A stretch of DNA of 54,538 nt from assembly GCA_017394515.1 (NCBI GenBank), contig JAFPXY010000009.1, forward strand, positions 1-54,538, read 5' to 3'. The position numbers were made by a program, and so were the translations under genes. The stretch comes from Bacillota bacterium. GTDB taxonomy: Bacteria > Bacillota > Clostridia > Peptostreptococcales > Anaerovoracaceae. Numbering within the stretch: the first letter of the stretch is position 1; the number at the start of each line of letters is the position of its first letter. Below are positions 17,251 to 25,058 of this stretch, piece after piece. Under the pieces are notes generated by a model. The model did not search any database and was not told the origin of the DNA. It was given only the letters and a program-made list of their open reading frames with translations.

Positions 17251-17740
17251 TTGTTGTAGATGTTGGAGTTTCCTCAGCCTGCAAGCCCGTTCCCCTCTCA
17301 TTTAGGCCGAAAGCCGGGGAGACTGGGGTTTAGTACTATGTCTGTTTTTTGAGGGTTGACCTAAACTCCTAGTAGGCGGAGTTTCGTACTATAAGTGTTT
17401 TTTGTAGGTTAGGCCGAAAGCCCAGATATGCAGAGTTTAGTACTATGCATCGCTTCGAAAAAAACTCACTTCCGCATGTGTATTTAGGACGAAAACTCTG
17501 ACAATCTAGTTCTAGTCCTACAGTTAGCCACAGTCAACTGCTCTTCAACCTAAAACCCCCGCAAAAAATCATCGTACTAAAGTGTCTGGAATCTACTTTT
17601 AGTACTACACCACTTTTGAAGGCATAGTACTAAAACTTCGTAAAGGGCAGTTTAGGCCTAATTTGTCCCAAACCTCATCAATTTCGATTTTTTTCGACCT
17701 GCCTAGAAGCCACCTCCTTCGACTCGCCTCGTCAGACAAA
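17251..17740. repeat. Gene-free array of TAGTACTA and TTTAGG motifs between convergent terminators
   Basis: No credible open frame. The palindrome TAGTACTA occurs at 17331, 17438, 17600 and 17625, with CGTACTA variants at 17385 and 17573. TTTAGGCCGAAAGCC-like words occur at 17301, 17408 and 17483 (TTTAGGACGAAA), with related CCTAAA forms at 17360, 17549 and 17651. Flanking arms pair over distance, for example CAGAGTTT (17431-17438) with AAACTCTG (17493-17500). Several units have TTTTTTG between the two motif types. Some units are inverted. Since both flanking genes terminate into this region, it cannot be their promoter. Confidence 0.65.
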
Positions 17741-17764
17741 AGCAGAGGCTGCCTTTAGGCAGCC
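17740..17764 (-). terminator. Terminator after the aldo/keto reductase gene
   Basis: A perfect 7 bp stem, GGCTGCC (17747-17753) with GGCAGCC (17758-17764), has a 4-base loop. T-rich sequence lies on both sides (CTTTTAG on the plus side, CTGCTTTTG on the minus side), so it may work in both directions. Confidence 0.7.
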
Positions 17765-17780
17765 CTTTTAGATTTTTGCA

Positions 17781-18971
17781 TCATTTCTTCTTGCGTTTTC
17801 TTGTCACGAACTTGCCCGCCAGGCCGATCACAGGCTTGAGCGGTGCCGGGCGGAGAGCCCGGTCAGCGCGTTTCAGTTCTTCGATTATATTTATGTTCTG
17901 CGGGCAGTGGGCCTCGCATCTTCCGCAGGCCACGCACTGATTCGCAAACCCCGGCTCTGCTCTGAGGCCCATATTTTGGACGAATTTCCACATTCCTTCG
18001 AAGCGGCTATCCGTGTACATCATATTATAGTAGTGGAAGTTTCCGGGGATGTCCACGCCCTTGGGGCAAGGCATGCAGTAGCGGCAGCCGGTGCAGCCCA
18101 CCTTTTCGCGAGACTTTATAATGCTGCGGATATTATCCACCAGAGAGAATTCCTCAGGGCCGAAGTCGCCAACCCTAACATCCGATGCGATCCTGCAGTT
18201 CTCCTCCACCATTTCCATGGAGTTCATGCCTGAAAGCACGCAGGTTACGGCCGGCTGATCCCAGAGCCACCTGAGTCCGAGCTCAGCTGCGGTGAATCCG
18301 TGAGAGTCTTGCTTAAGGAGCTTGGCTGCGTCCTTGGGGAGTTTCACCAGCTTGCCACCGCGGAGGGGTTCCATTATCACGATGGGTATGCCCCGATCAT
18401 ACGCTGCGTCCAGACCTTTTCGTCCGGCCTGGCTGTGCTCATCCATGTAGTTATACTGGATCTGGGCGAAGTCCCAGTCATAGGCGTCCAGGAGTTTGAT
18501 GAACATATCCGAATCTCCGTGGTAGGAGAAGCCTATGTTTCTGATGGAGCCGTCGGCCTTGCGATCTCTGATCCAGTCCTCTATTCCGAGGCTCTTCAGT
18601 TTCTCCCACTCCGCCAGGTCTGTCAGCATGTGCATGAGATAGTAGTCAATGTAGTCCGTCCTTAGGCGCTTTAACTCCTCGTCGAAAGTTTTTTGGATGC
18701 CTTTGGAGGATCTGATGAGATACTGCGGCAACTTAGTCGCGATCTTCACCTTGTCACGGATGCCGTTATTCTCGAAGATCTTTCCGACGATCTCTTCGGA
18801 TCCCGGGTAGAGATAGGCCGTGTCATAGTAGTTCACTCCAAGCTCGAAAGCTCTCAGGACTTCTCTTTCCGCCTTGTCGTAGTCGATGGATGGCCCCTTA
18901 CGGCTGAATCGCATGCAGCCATAGCCCAGGATGGATATGGGTTCTCCGTATTTGTCGTTTCTGTAGTTCAT
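17781..18971 (-). CDS. Aldo/keto reductase with C-terminal 4Fe-4S domain
   Basis: 396 residues. The N-terminal AKR barrel (about 1-270) has the catalytic tetrad positions: D in NYYDTAYLYPGSE with its tyrosine, K in IATKLP, and H in YYLMHML. The C-terminal part carries two ferredoxin-like cysteine clusters: GCTGCRYCMPCPKG and CVACGRCEAHCPQN. This is the 'predicted aldo/keto reductase of the ferredoxin type' (COG1453) common in anaerobes, likely taking electrons from or to iron-sulfur carriers instead of only NAD(P)H. The substrate is unknown. It is the last gene of a four-gene minus-strand operon, 12 bp after the hydrolase. Confidence 0.9.
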   Translation of the reverse strand: MNYRNDKYGEPISILGYGCMRFSRKGPSIDYDKAEREVLRAFELGVNYYDTAYLYPGSEEIVGKIFENNGIRDKVKIATKLPQYLIRSSKGIQKTFDEELKRLRTDYIDYYLMHMLTDLAEWEKLKSLGIEDWIRDRKADGSIRNIGFSYHGDSDMFIKLLDAYDWDFAQIQYNYMDEHSQAGRKGLDAAYDRGIPIVIMEPLRGGKLVKLPKDAAKLLKQDSHGFTAAELGLRWLWDQPAVTCVLSGMNSMEMVEENCRIASDVRVGDFGPEEFSLVDNIRSIIKSREKVGCTGCRYCMPCPKGVDIPGNFHYYNMMYTDSRFEGMWKFVQNMGLRAEPGFANQCVACGRCEAHCPQNINIIEELKRADRALRPAPLKPVIGLAGKFVTRKRKKK

Positions 18972-18983
18972 AATATCTAGTAG

Positions 18984-19889
18984 TTATTCCTTGTATACTA
19001 TTGAAAATCCATCAAAAAAGTACTGCTTCATGGTGTCCGGATCTCCGTAATAGCCATACTTTTCGTCTCTTAAGGGCGTGCCTTCTACGGTTTTGTCCCT
19101 GACGGCCACCATGGCGTCTCTGATCATCTGGATGCAGGACGGCGGCATGATGAAGTCGTTATGGGAGGTGTAGACAGCGTGGATCTCGGGGAACTTTTCC
19201 TGAAGTTTTACCAGGGAAGCGATATACTGATCCAGGTCGGAATGGCCCATGAGGTCTGATCCGAACTGAACGTAGATGGCTCCCAGATAGATCATGTCCC
19301 CGGAGAAAAGAATCTTCTCCCTGTGATCGAAGAGCATGAGATGGTCTTCCAGGTGGCCCGGGGTGTAGATCAGTTCCACCTTGCGCTCGCCTAAGTCAAA
19401 GATATGTCCGTCCTCCACCACCTTAGCGTTGAAGGGTCTGATCCAGTAGTCTTCCGGAACGAATCCTTCTGGATAACCGAAGAGGAACATGTCTTCATCG
19501 GTCTGGTTGGCCAGAGGTTCGTGGGGGCAGCCTTCCTTTGCCTGGCGGATGGCTCCCTCTTCATCAGCGATCAAGACTTCCGGGAAGCGCCAGTTGTTAC
19601 CCGTGTGGTCGAAGTGCCTGTGGCAGTTCACCACCGTGAGTTCGCCCGGCCAGAGCTCTCTTATGAGGGGCTCCACGTTGCAGATGCCCATGCCTGTATC
19701 AAGCACCAGGGCTCTCTCGCTTCCCTTGATGATATATATGTTCACTTCCTGAAGATGCTGGGGTTCGCAGATGGCTATGATATCTCCAGGGAGCTCATAG
19801 CACTGGAACCAACCCCGGCAGTCGTTTTTTGCGCTAATACGCTTGTAGTTGGCGTAGTAGGGCCTGGGTTCAGGTGTTTTCCACTTCAT
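18984..19889 (-). CDS. Metallo-beta-lactamase-fold hydrolase
   Basis: 301 residues. Zinc-binding motif H-x-H-x-DH is in VVNCHRHFDHTGN, with a later histidine in TPGHLEDH and the aspartate in ILFSGDMIYLG. The family covers glyoxalase II-like, lactonase and other hydrolases; the particular substrate cannot be told. GGAGG ahead of ATG 19889 supports the start. It lies 21 bp after the lipoprotein gene. Confidence 0.88.
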   Translation of the reverse strand: MKWKTPEPRPYYANYKRISAKNDCRGWFQCYELPGDIIAICEPQHLQEVNIYIIKGSERALVLDTGMGICNVEPLIRELWPGELTVVNCHRHFDHTGNNWRFPEVLIADEEGAIRQAKEGCPHEPLANQTDEDMFLFGYPEGFVPEDYWIRPFNAKVVEDGHIFDLGERKVELIYTPGHLEDHLMLFDHREKILFSGDMIYLGAIYVQFGSDLMGHSDLDQYIASLVKLQEKFPEIHAVYTSHNDFIMPPSCIQMIRDAMVAVRDKTVEGTPLRDEKYGYYGDPDTMKQYFFDGFSIVYKE

Positions 19890-19910
19890 TTATTTGACCT
19901 CCAAAGGACA

Positions 19911-20507
19911 TCAATATCCACTCATTACATAACCGGTGATGGTTTCGTTGCCTTCTTCATCCTTATAGAACATGAGATTTCCGCTGTCGAAATAGTAGAT
20001 GAGGAAGGATTCGTCTTCTTCGATCTCCCAGTCTTCTCCCATGATCTCCTTGACCATGTCAACTGAGTCGCCAAGTCTTACGCTGCCGCAGAAAAATGCC
20101 GCATCAGCGCTTCCCGTGCTTTGGTCTACGGATACGATCCTGACGTTGCCGTCCTCTTCTACGGTAACTGTATATCCATCGTAGAAGTAATCAGTTTCAG
20201 GGCCTTCCATGGCGGGGTCGCAGGGTTCATTTGTAACAGGATCAGCGATCTCAGTGCCGATGGCGTCCTTTATGTCTTCAAAGTTGGTGCCGGGTCTCAC
20301 CGGTGTTCCGTCCAAAGATACGTAAACGCTTTCGGGGAAGTCTCCGGATACCTGAGGTTCTGCGTCGCCGCTCTCGTCAGCCTGCTCTTCTGTTGCCTGA
20401 TCGTCGGTCTGATCGTCAGCAGTCTGGTCATCTCCGCCGCAGCCGACGAAGGCGAATACCATCATGAGTGCCAGTAATACAGCTAAAATCTTTTGCAATT
20501 TTTTCAT
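19911..20507 (-). CDS. Predicted lipoprotein of unknown function
   Basis: 198 residues. Lipoprotein signal with lipobox FVGC (cysteine near residue 23), then a highly acidic Asp/Gln/Glu-rich linker (about 25-50), and a globular part with DYFYDGYTVTVEEDGNVRIV. The shape recalls small clostridial lipoproteins with a SmpA/BamE-like two-strand motif, but I do not recognise a family with certainty. It lies between an S9 peptidase and a hydrolase. AAGGAG precedes the start. Confidence 0.75.
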   Translation of the reverse strand: MKKLQKILAVLLALMMVFAFVGCGGDDQTADDQTDDQATEEQADESGDAEPQVSGDFPESVYVSLDGTPVRPGTNFEDIKDAIGTEIADPVTNEPCDPAMEGPETDYFYDGYTVTVEEDGNVRIVSVDQSTGSADAAFFCGSVRLGDSVDMVKEIMGEDWEIEEDESFLIYYFDSGNLMFYKDEEGNETITGYVMSGY

Positions 20508-20526
20508 AGTGTTATCTCCTTATATG

Positions 20527-22509
20527 TTATTTATATTTTTTATCTTTATGATCTTCGAACCAATCGGTTATGGAATTAAGCCTCTTAAGTCTGTGCTTGG
20601 GCTTGCCGCTTCTTGAAAGCTCGTGGGTCTCGCCTTTGAAGGTGACCATTTTGGCTTCCACGCCGTGGTCGATCAGAGCTGAGAACATCTGGAATCCCTG
20701 ATCGATGGGGCAGCGGCGATCCTCAAAGGAATGTATGAAGAGCGTGGGCGTCACAGCCTTGTCCGCGTACTTCATAGGGCTCTGCTCCCAAAGTTTCTCC
20801 GGGTCCTTCCAGGGATCCGACAGGCACTGATCCTTGGTGAAGATCACGCCGATATCGGACACGCCGTACATGGAGAACCAGTTGGAAATGGAGCGCTGGC
20901 TGGCGCAGGCCTTGAATCGATCCGTGTGGCCCACGATCCAGTTGGTCATGAAGCCACCGTAGGATCCGCCGGTCTCGAAGAAGTTCTCGGGATCCATCTG
21001 GGGATAGGTCTCAAGGGCCTTATCGCAAAATGCCATGATGTCCTGGAAATCCACCTGTCCGTAGGCTCCCATGATATTCATGAAGTCGCCTCTTCCGTCG
21101 GAGCCCGTAGGGTTGCAAAAAATTACGAAGTAACCCTTACCTGCCCAGTACTGCATCTCATGATAGAAGACTTCTCCGTAAACGGTCTTGGGACCGCCGT
21201 GGATGTCGATGATGACCGGGTACTTTTTCTCAGGATCGTAGTCCATGGGTTTCAGCACGAAGCCGTGGACTTCGTAGTCGCCTCTATCCACGTTCAGAAC
21301 TTCAGGCTTAGCCACGTATTTGTTTCTAAGCACCTTATCGTTAAAGTGCGAGAGCTGCCTGCCCTTCTCGTCGTAGACTTCCTGGCCCTTCATGTCGTAG
21401 AGGGCGATGGCCAGAGCCTTGCCTTCCAGCACGTCGAAGCAGTCCACGGAACCGGCTCTCTCGGAGATCTGCTTGATCTCTCCATCCTTTAACATGAAAA
21501 GATATGCACCGTCGAACCTGGTGGAGATGAAATAAAGAATGTCACCCACCATCTTCGCAGCGCGTCCTCCGCCGTATCTGATGTCGGCTCCCACGGAGGT
21601 GCCAATGGCTTCTCCGTGCTTAGCGTAGAATTCCAGCTTGCCCGTCATATAGTCTAACTTATAGAAGTCGCCATCGGTGTTCAGTCCGTTATGTTTATCC
21701 GATGCCATGACCATGAGGAAGGTCTCTCCCGGTAAGATTCCGCCGAGTTCGAACTTCTCACCGCTCTCGGCCAGGACTTCAGCCTTTCTCGTCTTAAGGT
21801 CCATCTTTTTAAGGACGGACTCCCCTTCCATGGGAAGGAGTGGCTTAACCGGTGAAGTGATATAGTAGATGGCGCTCTCATCGGGAGCGATCTCCAGGTT
21901 CATGACGCCCTCGTCTAAATCCGTCAGGCGGGTCAGTCCCTTAGTCTTATGGTCATAGTAGAAGGCCGATTCATAGGATCCCTTGGTGAATTCACTTCCG
22001 TTCCACCACCAAGGCACCTGGGTGATCTCCTCGTAATCAGCGTTTTCCTTCATGTATTTCTTGAAATCTCGAAGGTATTTTTTGTCCCCTTTGTAGAGGT
22101 CTTCGAAACCCGGGAAAGTCTGGCCCTTCAAGATCATGTCGCCGTTCTTAAGGGGTATGAGCTTTGACACCGGAATCGGGAAGGTAAAGGCCAGCTGGGC
22201 CTCGCCGCCGTCAAGGCGGATCCGATACCAGCGGCTCGTAATGTCCATGTCCTTCTTGTCTTCTTCGTCCTCTCTGTTTCCCGGGAAGATAATGGTCTTC
22301 TCGTCCAGGTACTTGAAACCGCGTTCTTTGCCCCCGGAGGTGAGGCGGGTGAATTTGCCGTCTCTTAAGAGATAAAGGTAAGATTTATATCCATTCTTCT
22401 TCATATCCGCTTCCGTAACCGTGAGACAGGCGCTGGTGCCCTCCGGTGAGAAACTGATCTCTGAAAGATACTTGAATCTCAAAACATCATCAACTGCTAT
22501 TGGTTTCAT
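20527..22509 (-). CDS. S9-family (prolyl oligopeptidase-type) serine peptidase
   Basis: 660 residues, usual size for acylaminoacyl-peptidase/DPP-like S9 enzymes. An N-terminal beta-propeller (about 1-400) is followed by an alpha/beta-hydrolase domain with HGGPKTVYGE, the nucleophile elbow GGSYGGFM, the aspartate in HSFEDRRCPIDQG and the histidine in FKGETHELSRSG. No signal peptide, so cytoplasmic peptide trimming is likely. It heads the operon to the aldo/keto reductase; a promoter is at 22548-22577. AAAAGGAG supports the start. Confidence 0.92.
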   Translation of the reverse strand: MKPIAVDDVLRFKYLSEISFSPEGTSACLTVTEADMKKNGYKSYLYLLRDGKFTRLTSGGKERGFKYLDEKTIIFPGNREDEEDKKDMDITSRWYRIRLDGGEAQLAFTFPIPVSKLIPLKNGDMILKGQTFPGFEDLYKGDKKYLRDFKKYMKENADYEEITQVPWWWNGSEFTKGSYESAFYYDHKTKGLTRLTDLDEGVMNLEIAPDESAIYYITSPVKPLLPMEGESVLKKMDLKTRKAEVLAESGEKFELGGILPGETFLMVMASDKHNGLNTDGDFYKLDYMTGKLEFYAKHGEAIGTSVGADIRYGGGRAAKMVGDILYFISTRFDGAYLFMLKDGEIKQISERAGSVDCFDVLEGKALAIALYDMKGQEVYDEKGRQLSHFNDKVLRNKYVAKPEVLNVDRGDYEVHGFVLKPMDYDPEKKYPVIIDIHGGPKTVYGEVFYHEMQYWAGKGYFVIFCNPTGSDGRGDFMNIMGAYGQVDFQDIMAFCDKALETYPQMDPENFFETGGSYGGFMTNWIVGHTDRFKACASQRSISNWFSMYGVSDIGVIFTKDQCLSDPWKDPEKLWEQSPMKYADKAVTPTLFIHSFEDRRCPIDQGFQMFSALIDHGVEAKMVTFKGETHELSRSGKPKHRLKRLNSITDWFEDHKDKKYK

Positions 22510-22520
22510 ATCTGCTCCTT

Positions 22521-22549
22521 TTGCAAAAAATTGAATATGGTGCTATAAT
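22521..22549 (+). promoter_or_regulatory. Sigma-A promoter for the membrane-anchored protein gene
   Basis: TTGCAA (22521-22526), 17 bases, TATAAT (22544-22549), 46 bp before ATG 22596. Its -10 box overlaps the -10 of the opposite promoter. Confidence 0.7.
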
Positions 22550-22577
22550 TATCTCACAAATGACCTGACTTTTACAA
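22548..22577 (-). promoter_or_regulatory. Sigma-A promoter for the S9 peptidase operon
   Basis: On the minus strand, TTGTAA (22577-22572), 18 bases, GATAAT (22553-22548), 38 bp before the peptidase start. It shares bases with the divergent promoter, so the two may compete. Confidence 0.6.
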
Positions 22578-22595
22578 TACTGAAGAACAAATAAA

Positions 22596-23579
22596 ATGGA
22601 AAATAATATGAAATCTAAAAAAGGCCGTCGCACCGGCCTCATAATAGTACTGATATTGCTGCTGGTGGCCATCACCGTAACGGTCACCGTGATCTACAGA
22701 AACGCCGAGGCCAAAAAGGCCGCCGAAGAGGCTGCCATCCAGGAGGAGTACGACAATCGTCCTGAGGTCAACGTGCTGGACTGGGTGGACGCGACCCCTG
22801 CCATCAAAGGCTACGATGGCCTCGCCTACATCGATAAAAACGACATCGATTACGACCTGCCCCAGGACATCGTGGAGATCTACAAGACCAGCGCCAACTA
22901 CGATCCGGAAGCGGATTACTCCGGCCAACAGGCTCAGTGGGAGCAGCTGCTCCGCGACCTTAAGTACTCGGTCTCCCCGGATACATCAGACGGTGGCTTT
23001 ATGTCAAACGGTGACAAGGTGACGGTCACAGCCTCCCTTCCCGAGTACAACATGGAGGCCATCCAGGAAGCACTTCATATCAAGATCTACGGAGTCGACG
23101 AATCCAGAGATTTCGAAGTTTCAGGACTTCCCTATAAATACAACGATGCCGCTCAGGCCACATCTGAAAAGAGCGACTTCATAAGTGGCGCCGTGGAAGC
23201 TTTGAAGGCCCAGGCTGCCGCAGAGTTCGATAAGTCCAAGGGAAACTTCGGAGATTTCCAGATCGACGGAACTTACCTCTGTAAACCTCAGGTGAGCCCA
23301 GACAAAAATTCCGACGCTCTTCTGGTGGTCGGTCACGTGAAGCAGGACGCTGATACGGAGTACCCTTCCACCCACACTGCGGTCCTCTACGTCCTCCCCT
23401 TCGACTGCAATGTCCAGGTGTCTGACCTTGATGTGATCAACAGCTATGACGCTGAAAACGGCGTTCTGGTCAAGGTGGAGTCCTTCAACTACCACACCCC
23501 TAAACAGGTGCGTAAAAGCTTCGCCAAGGGCATCTACTTCGCTGCGGACTCCGGCTATGATCTTATGAATATCAACTGA
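22596..23579 (+). CDS. Membrane-anchored extracellular protein of unknown function
   Basis: 327 residues. A basic start (KSKKGRR) and one hydrophobic segment (about 13-34) anchor a large outside domain; no lipobox. The domain is acidic and rich in beta-type segments (KVTVTASLPEYNM, LVVGHVKQDADTEYPS, HTAVLYVLPFDC). The VTVTASLPEYNMEAIQEALHI stretch suggests a repeated alpha/beta fold, but I recognise no family. It stands alone, divergent from the S9 operon, with its own promoter and terminator. Confidence 0.75.
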   Translation: MENNMKSKKGRRTGLIIVLILLLVAITVTVTVIYRNAEAKKAAEEAAIQEEYDNRPEVNVLDWVDATPAIKGYDGLAYIDKNDIDYDLPQDIVEIYKTSANYDPEADYSGQQAQWEQLLRDLKYSVSPDTSDGGFMSNGDKVTVTASLPEYNMEAIQEALHIKIYGVDESRDFEVSGLPYKYNDAAQATSEKSDFISGAVEALKAQAAAEFDKSKGNFGDFQIDGTYLCKPQVSPDKNSDALLVVGHVKQDADTEYPSTHTAVLYVLPFDCNVQVSDLDVINSYDAENGVLVKVESFNYHTPKQVRKSFAKGIYFAADSGYDLMNIN

Positions 23580-23598
23580 TAAGCAAAAAACTAAAAGG

Positions 23599-23628
23599 CT
23601 CGCAGGAACTGCCCTGCGGGTCTTTTTA
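23599..23628 (+). terminator. Terminator after the membrane-anchored protein
   Basis: CTCGCAGG (23599-23606) pairs with CCTGCGGG (23613-23620), followed by TCTTTTTATT. Confidence 0.85.
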
Positions 23629-23631
23629 TTT

Positions 23632-24492
23632 CTAGTTCTTGATTAAACTTATGATGGCCACGATGATCACCGCGATGAGGATCACGTTCAGCGCGGCGGC
23701 GTTTAAGGAAATGGCCAGCATGCAGCCTACGAAGGCCGCCGCGCAGCCGGCCGTAACGGCGGAGACTGCGTGTTTTTTGTTGTAACGTTTACGGCGAACC
23801 ACGTTGATGCCGCCGGTAACCACGGAGATGGGCACGGCTCCCAGTATCAGGGCCAGGGTCGCTATGGGCGAAAGCCCCAGAAGCAAAAGCGCCGTGGTAA
23901 GAAATGGCTTAGCCGGTATCCCCAGCATGTTGGTGAAGCCAAAGACCAGGGTCGTCAGCGCCAGAATCACCAGTTTCGCACCTCTTAATGCCACCTCGGT
24001 GTTAGCTGCCCCTTGGGTCATGATCATCCTTGCGATCAGCACCAGGACGGACAGGCTTAAGAGAGCCACCATGGCTCTTCTTATGGTTTCACCCTTCATT
24101 TGGCCCACAGCTCTCGAACCCAGGAAACTGCCCACGGCCATGCAGATCATGAATACCAGAAGGGTCAGGTTGTCCATGGCTCCGGCATTCCTCATGTAGA
24201 GGAATGATATGAAGGCGCCGGGCACTATGCCCGCCGTGATCAGGCAGTCCGGCAGGGTCTCAGGTTCAGCCAGTTTGAGCCGCCTTATGGTTATGGTGTT
24301 CATGACGAAATCCGAGATGCCGATGGTGCAGAAGAAATACACTATGGTCTCGGCGATCATGATGACCTTCAGGTTGCCGGGCTGGGCGTTGAAGGCCGCC
24401 TTGTCTGTTATGGCGTCTTTTAAGATGTATACCGCATATACAATTCCTGCTGCCAGGAATAATGTTCCGATGATGTACTGAAGGGCCATCAC
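23632..24492 (-). CDS. TauE/SafE-like sulfite exporter family membrane protein
   Basis: 286 residues, about eight to nine membrane helices in two halves. The second half holds a glycine/proline-rich GFTNMLGIPAKPFLTTALLLLG segment typical of the TauE/SafE (DUF81) fold; the first half's counterpart, CTIGISDFVMNTI, is divergent. These proteins export or import sulfur-containing or organic anions; the substrate here is not known. Two possible starts (24492, 24489) overlap the stop of the upstream gene, so it is coupled to it. Confidence 0.7.
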   Translation of the reverse strand: MMALQYIIGTLFLAAGIVYAVYILKDAITDKAAFNAQPGNLKVIMIAETIVYFFCTIGISDFVMNTITIRRLKLAEPETLPDCLITAGIVPGAFISFLYMRNAGAMDNLTLLVFMICMAVGSFLGSRAVGQMKGETIRRAMVALLSLSVLVLIARMIMTQGAANTEVALRGAKLVILALTTLVFGFTNMLGIPAKPFLTTALLLLGLSPIATLALILGAVPISVVTGGINVVRRKRYNKKHAVSAVTAGCAAAFVGCMLAISLNAAALNVILIAVIIVAIISLIKN

Positions 24493-24890
24493 AGCAGATG
24501 AGGATTCTTCTTTACGATCTTCACGACTCTGTACTTTCTGTACTTGAGCATTCTGGATCTTCTGTTCATTACGTATGCTACGATCAGAAGCATAACTCCC
24601 AGAAGGGCTGCTGCCAGAAGTCTCTCACCCATGGTTTTGGAGCCGGTGATCAGGAATCCGATAATGAATCCGATGATGGGAAGCGCGTAGGCTACCTTGG
24701 ATTCGTTCATGATGCGGTTGTCGCAGGTTTCCAGTTCGACTATGTCGTCACGTCTTACGTTGTCCTTTTTGCCCTGGAACTCAGCTATATATGTGGTACT
24801 GTCTATGGGATCTCCGTTCAGCCCGTCTAAAATGCTTACTTCTGCGAAATCCGTTGTCATTATCCTTGTGACCTTAGCGTAAATTGCCAT
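24489..24890 (-). CDS. Small two-helix membrane protein, RseC/MucC-like layout
   Basis: 133 residues from ATG 24890, which has AAGGAGG seven bases upstream; a longer frame to 24977 would swallow the promoter. An N-terminal soluble beta-rich part (about 1-60, KVTRIMTTDFAEVSIL) is followed by two membrane helices (AYALPIIGFIIGFLITG and LLAAALLGVMLLIVAYV) and a basic tail. This layout recalls RseC/MucC proteins, which in other bacteria adjust redox regulators, but the RseC cysteines are missing (only one Cys). The call is therefore tentative. It is co-transcribed with the TauE-like gene. Confidence 0.65.
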   Translation of the reverse strand: MAIYAKVTRIMTTDFAEVSILDGLNGDPIDSTTYIAEFQGKKDNVRRDDIVELETCDNRIMNESKVAYALPIIGFIIGFLITGSKTMGERLLAAALLGVMLLIVAYVMNRRSRMLKYRKYRVVKIVKKNPHLL

Positions 24891-24948
24891 GTGGGTCCTC
24901 CTTCTATTTGAATTTTTTGCGGTATCTAACTTTCTTAAGCCATTAATA

Positions 24949-24977
24949 ATTATGTCATCCGCCGGCTTCAAAGTCAA
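24949..24977 (-). promoter_or_regulatory. Sigma-A promoter of the RseC-like/TauE-like operon
   Basis: On the minus strand, TTGACT (24977-24972), 17 bases, CATAAT (24954-24949), 59 bp before the start codon. Confidence 0.7.
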
Positions 24978-25003
24978 CTACCAACAACTACCAAGATGAA
25001 GAA

Positions 25004-25027
25004 AAGGAGGGCACACGAGCCCTCCTT
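25004..25027 (-). terminator. Terminator after the AtoE-type transporter
   Basis: Perfect stem AAGGAGGGC with GCCCTCCTT, 6-base loop, followed on the minus strand by TTCTTCATCTT. It separates the sigma-54 module from the RseC-like operon. Confidence 0.8.
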
Positions 25028-25058
25028 CTCTTGCGGGATTTTATGTATTTGTTTTTAA

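Noticed and set aside
17281-17661. TAGTACTA array as CRISPR or as promoter operators
   Set aside because: Spacing and orientation are irregular, the words are too short for CRISPR repeats, no cas genes are present, and both flanking genes converge on the region.
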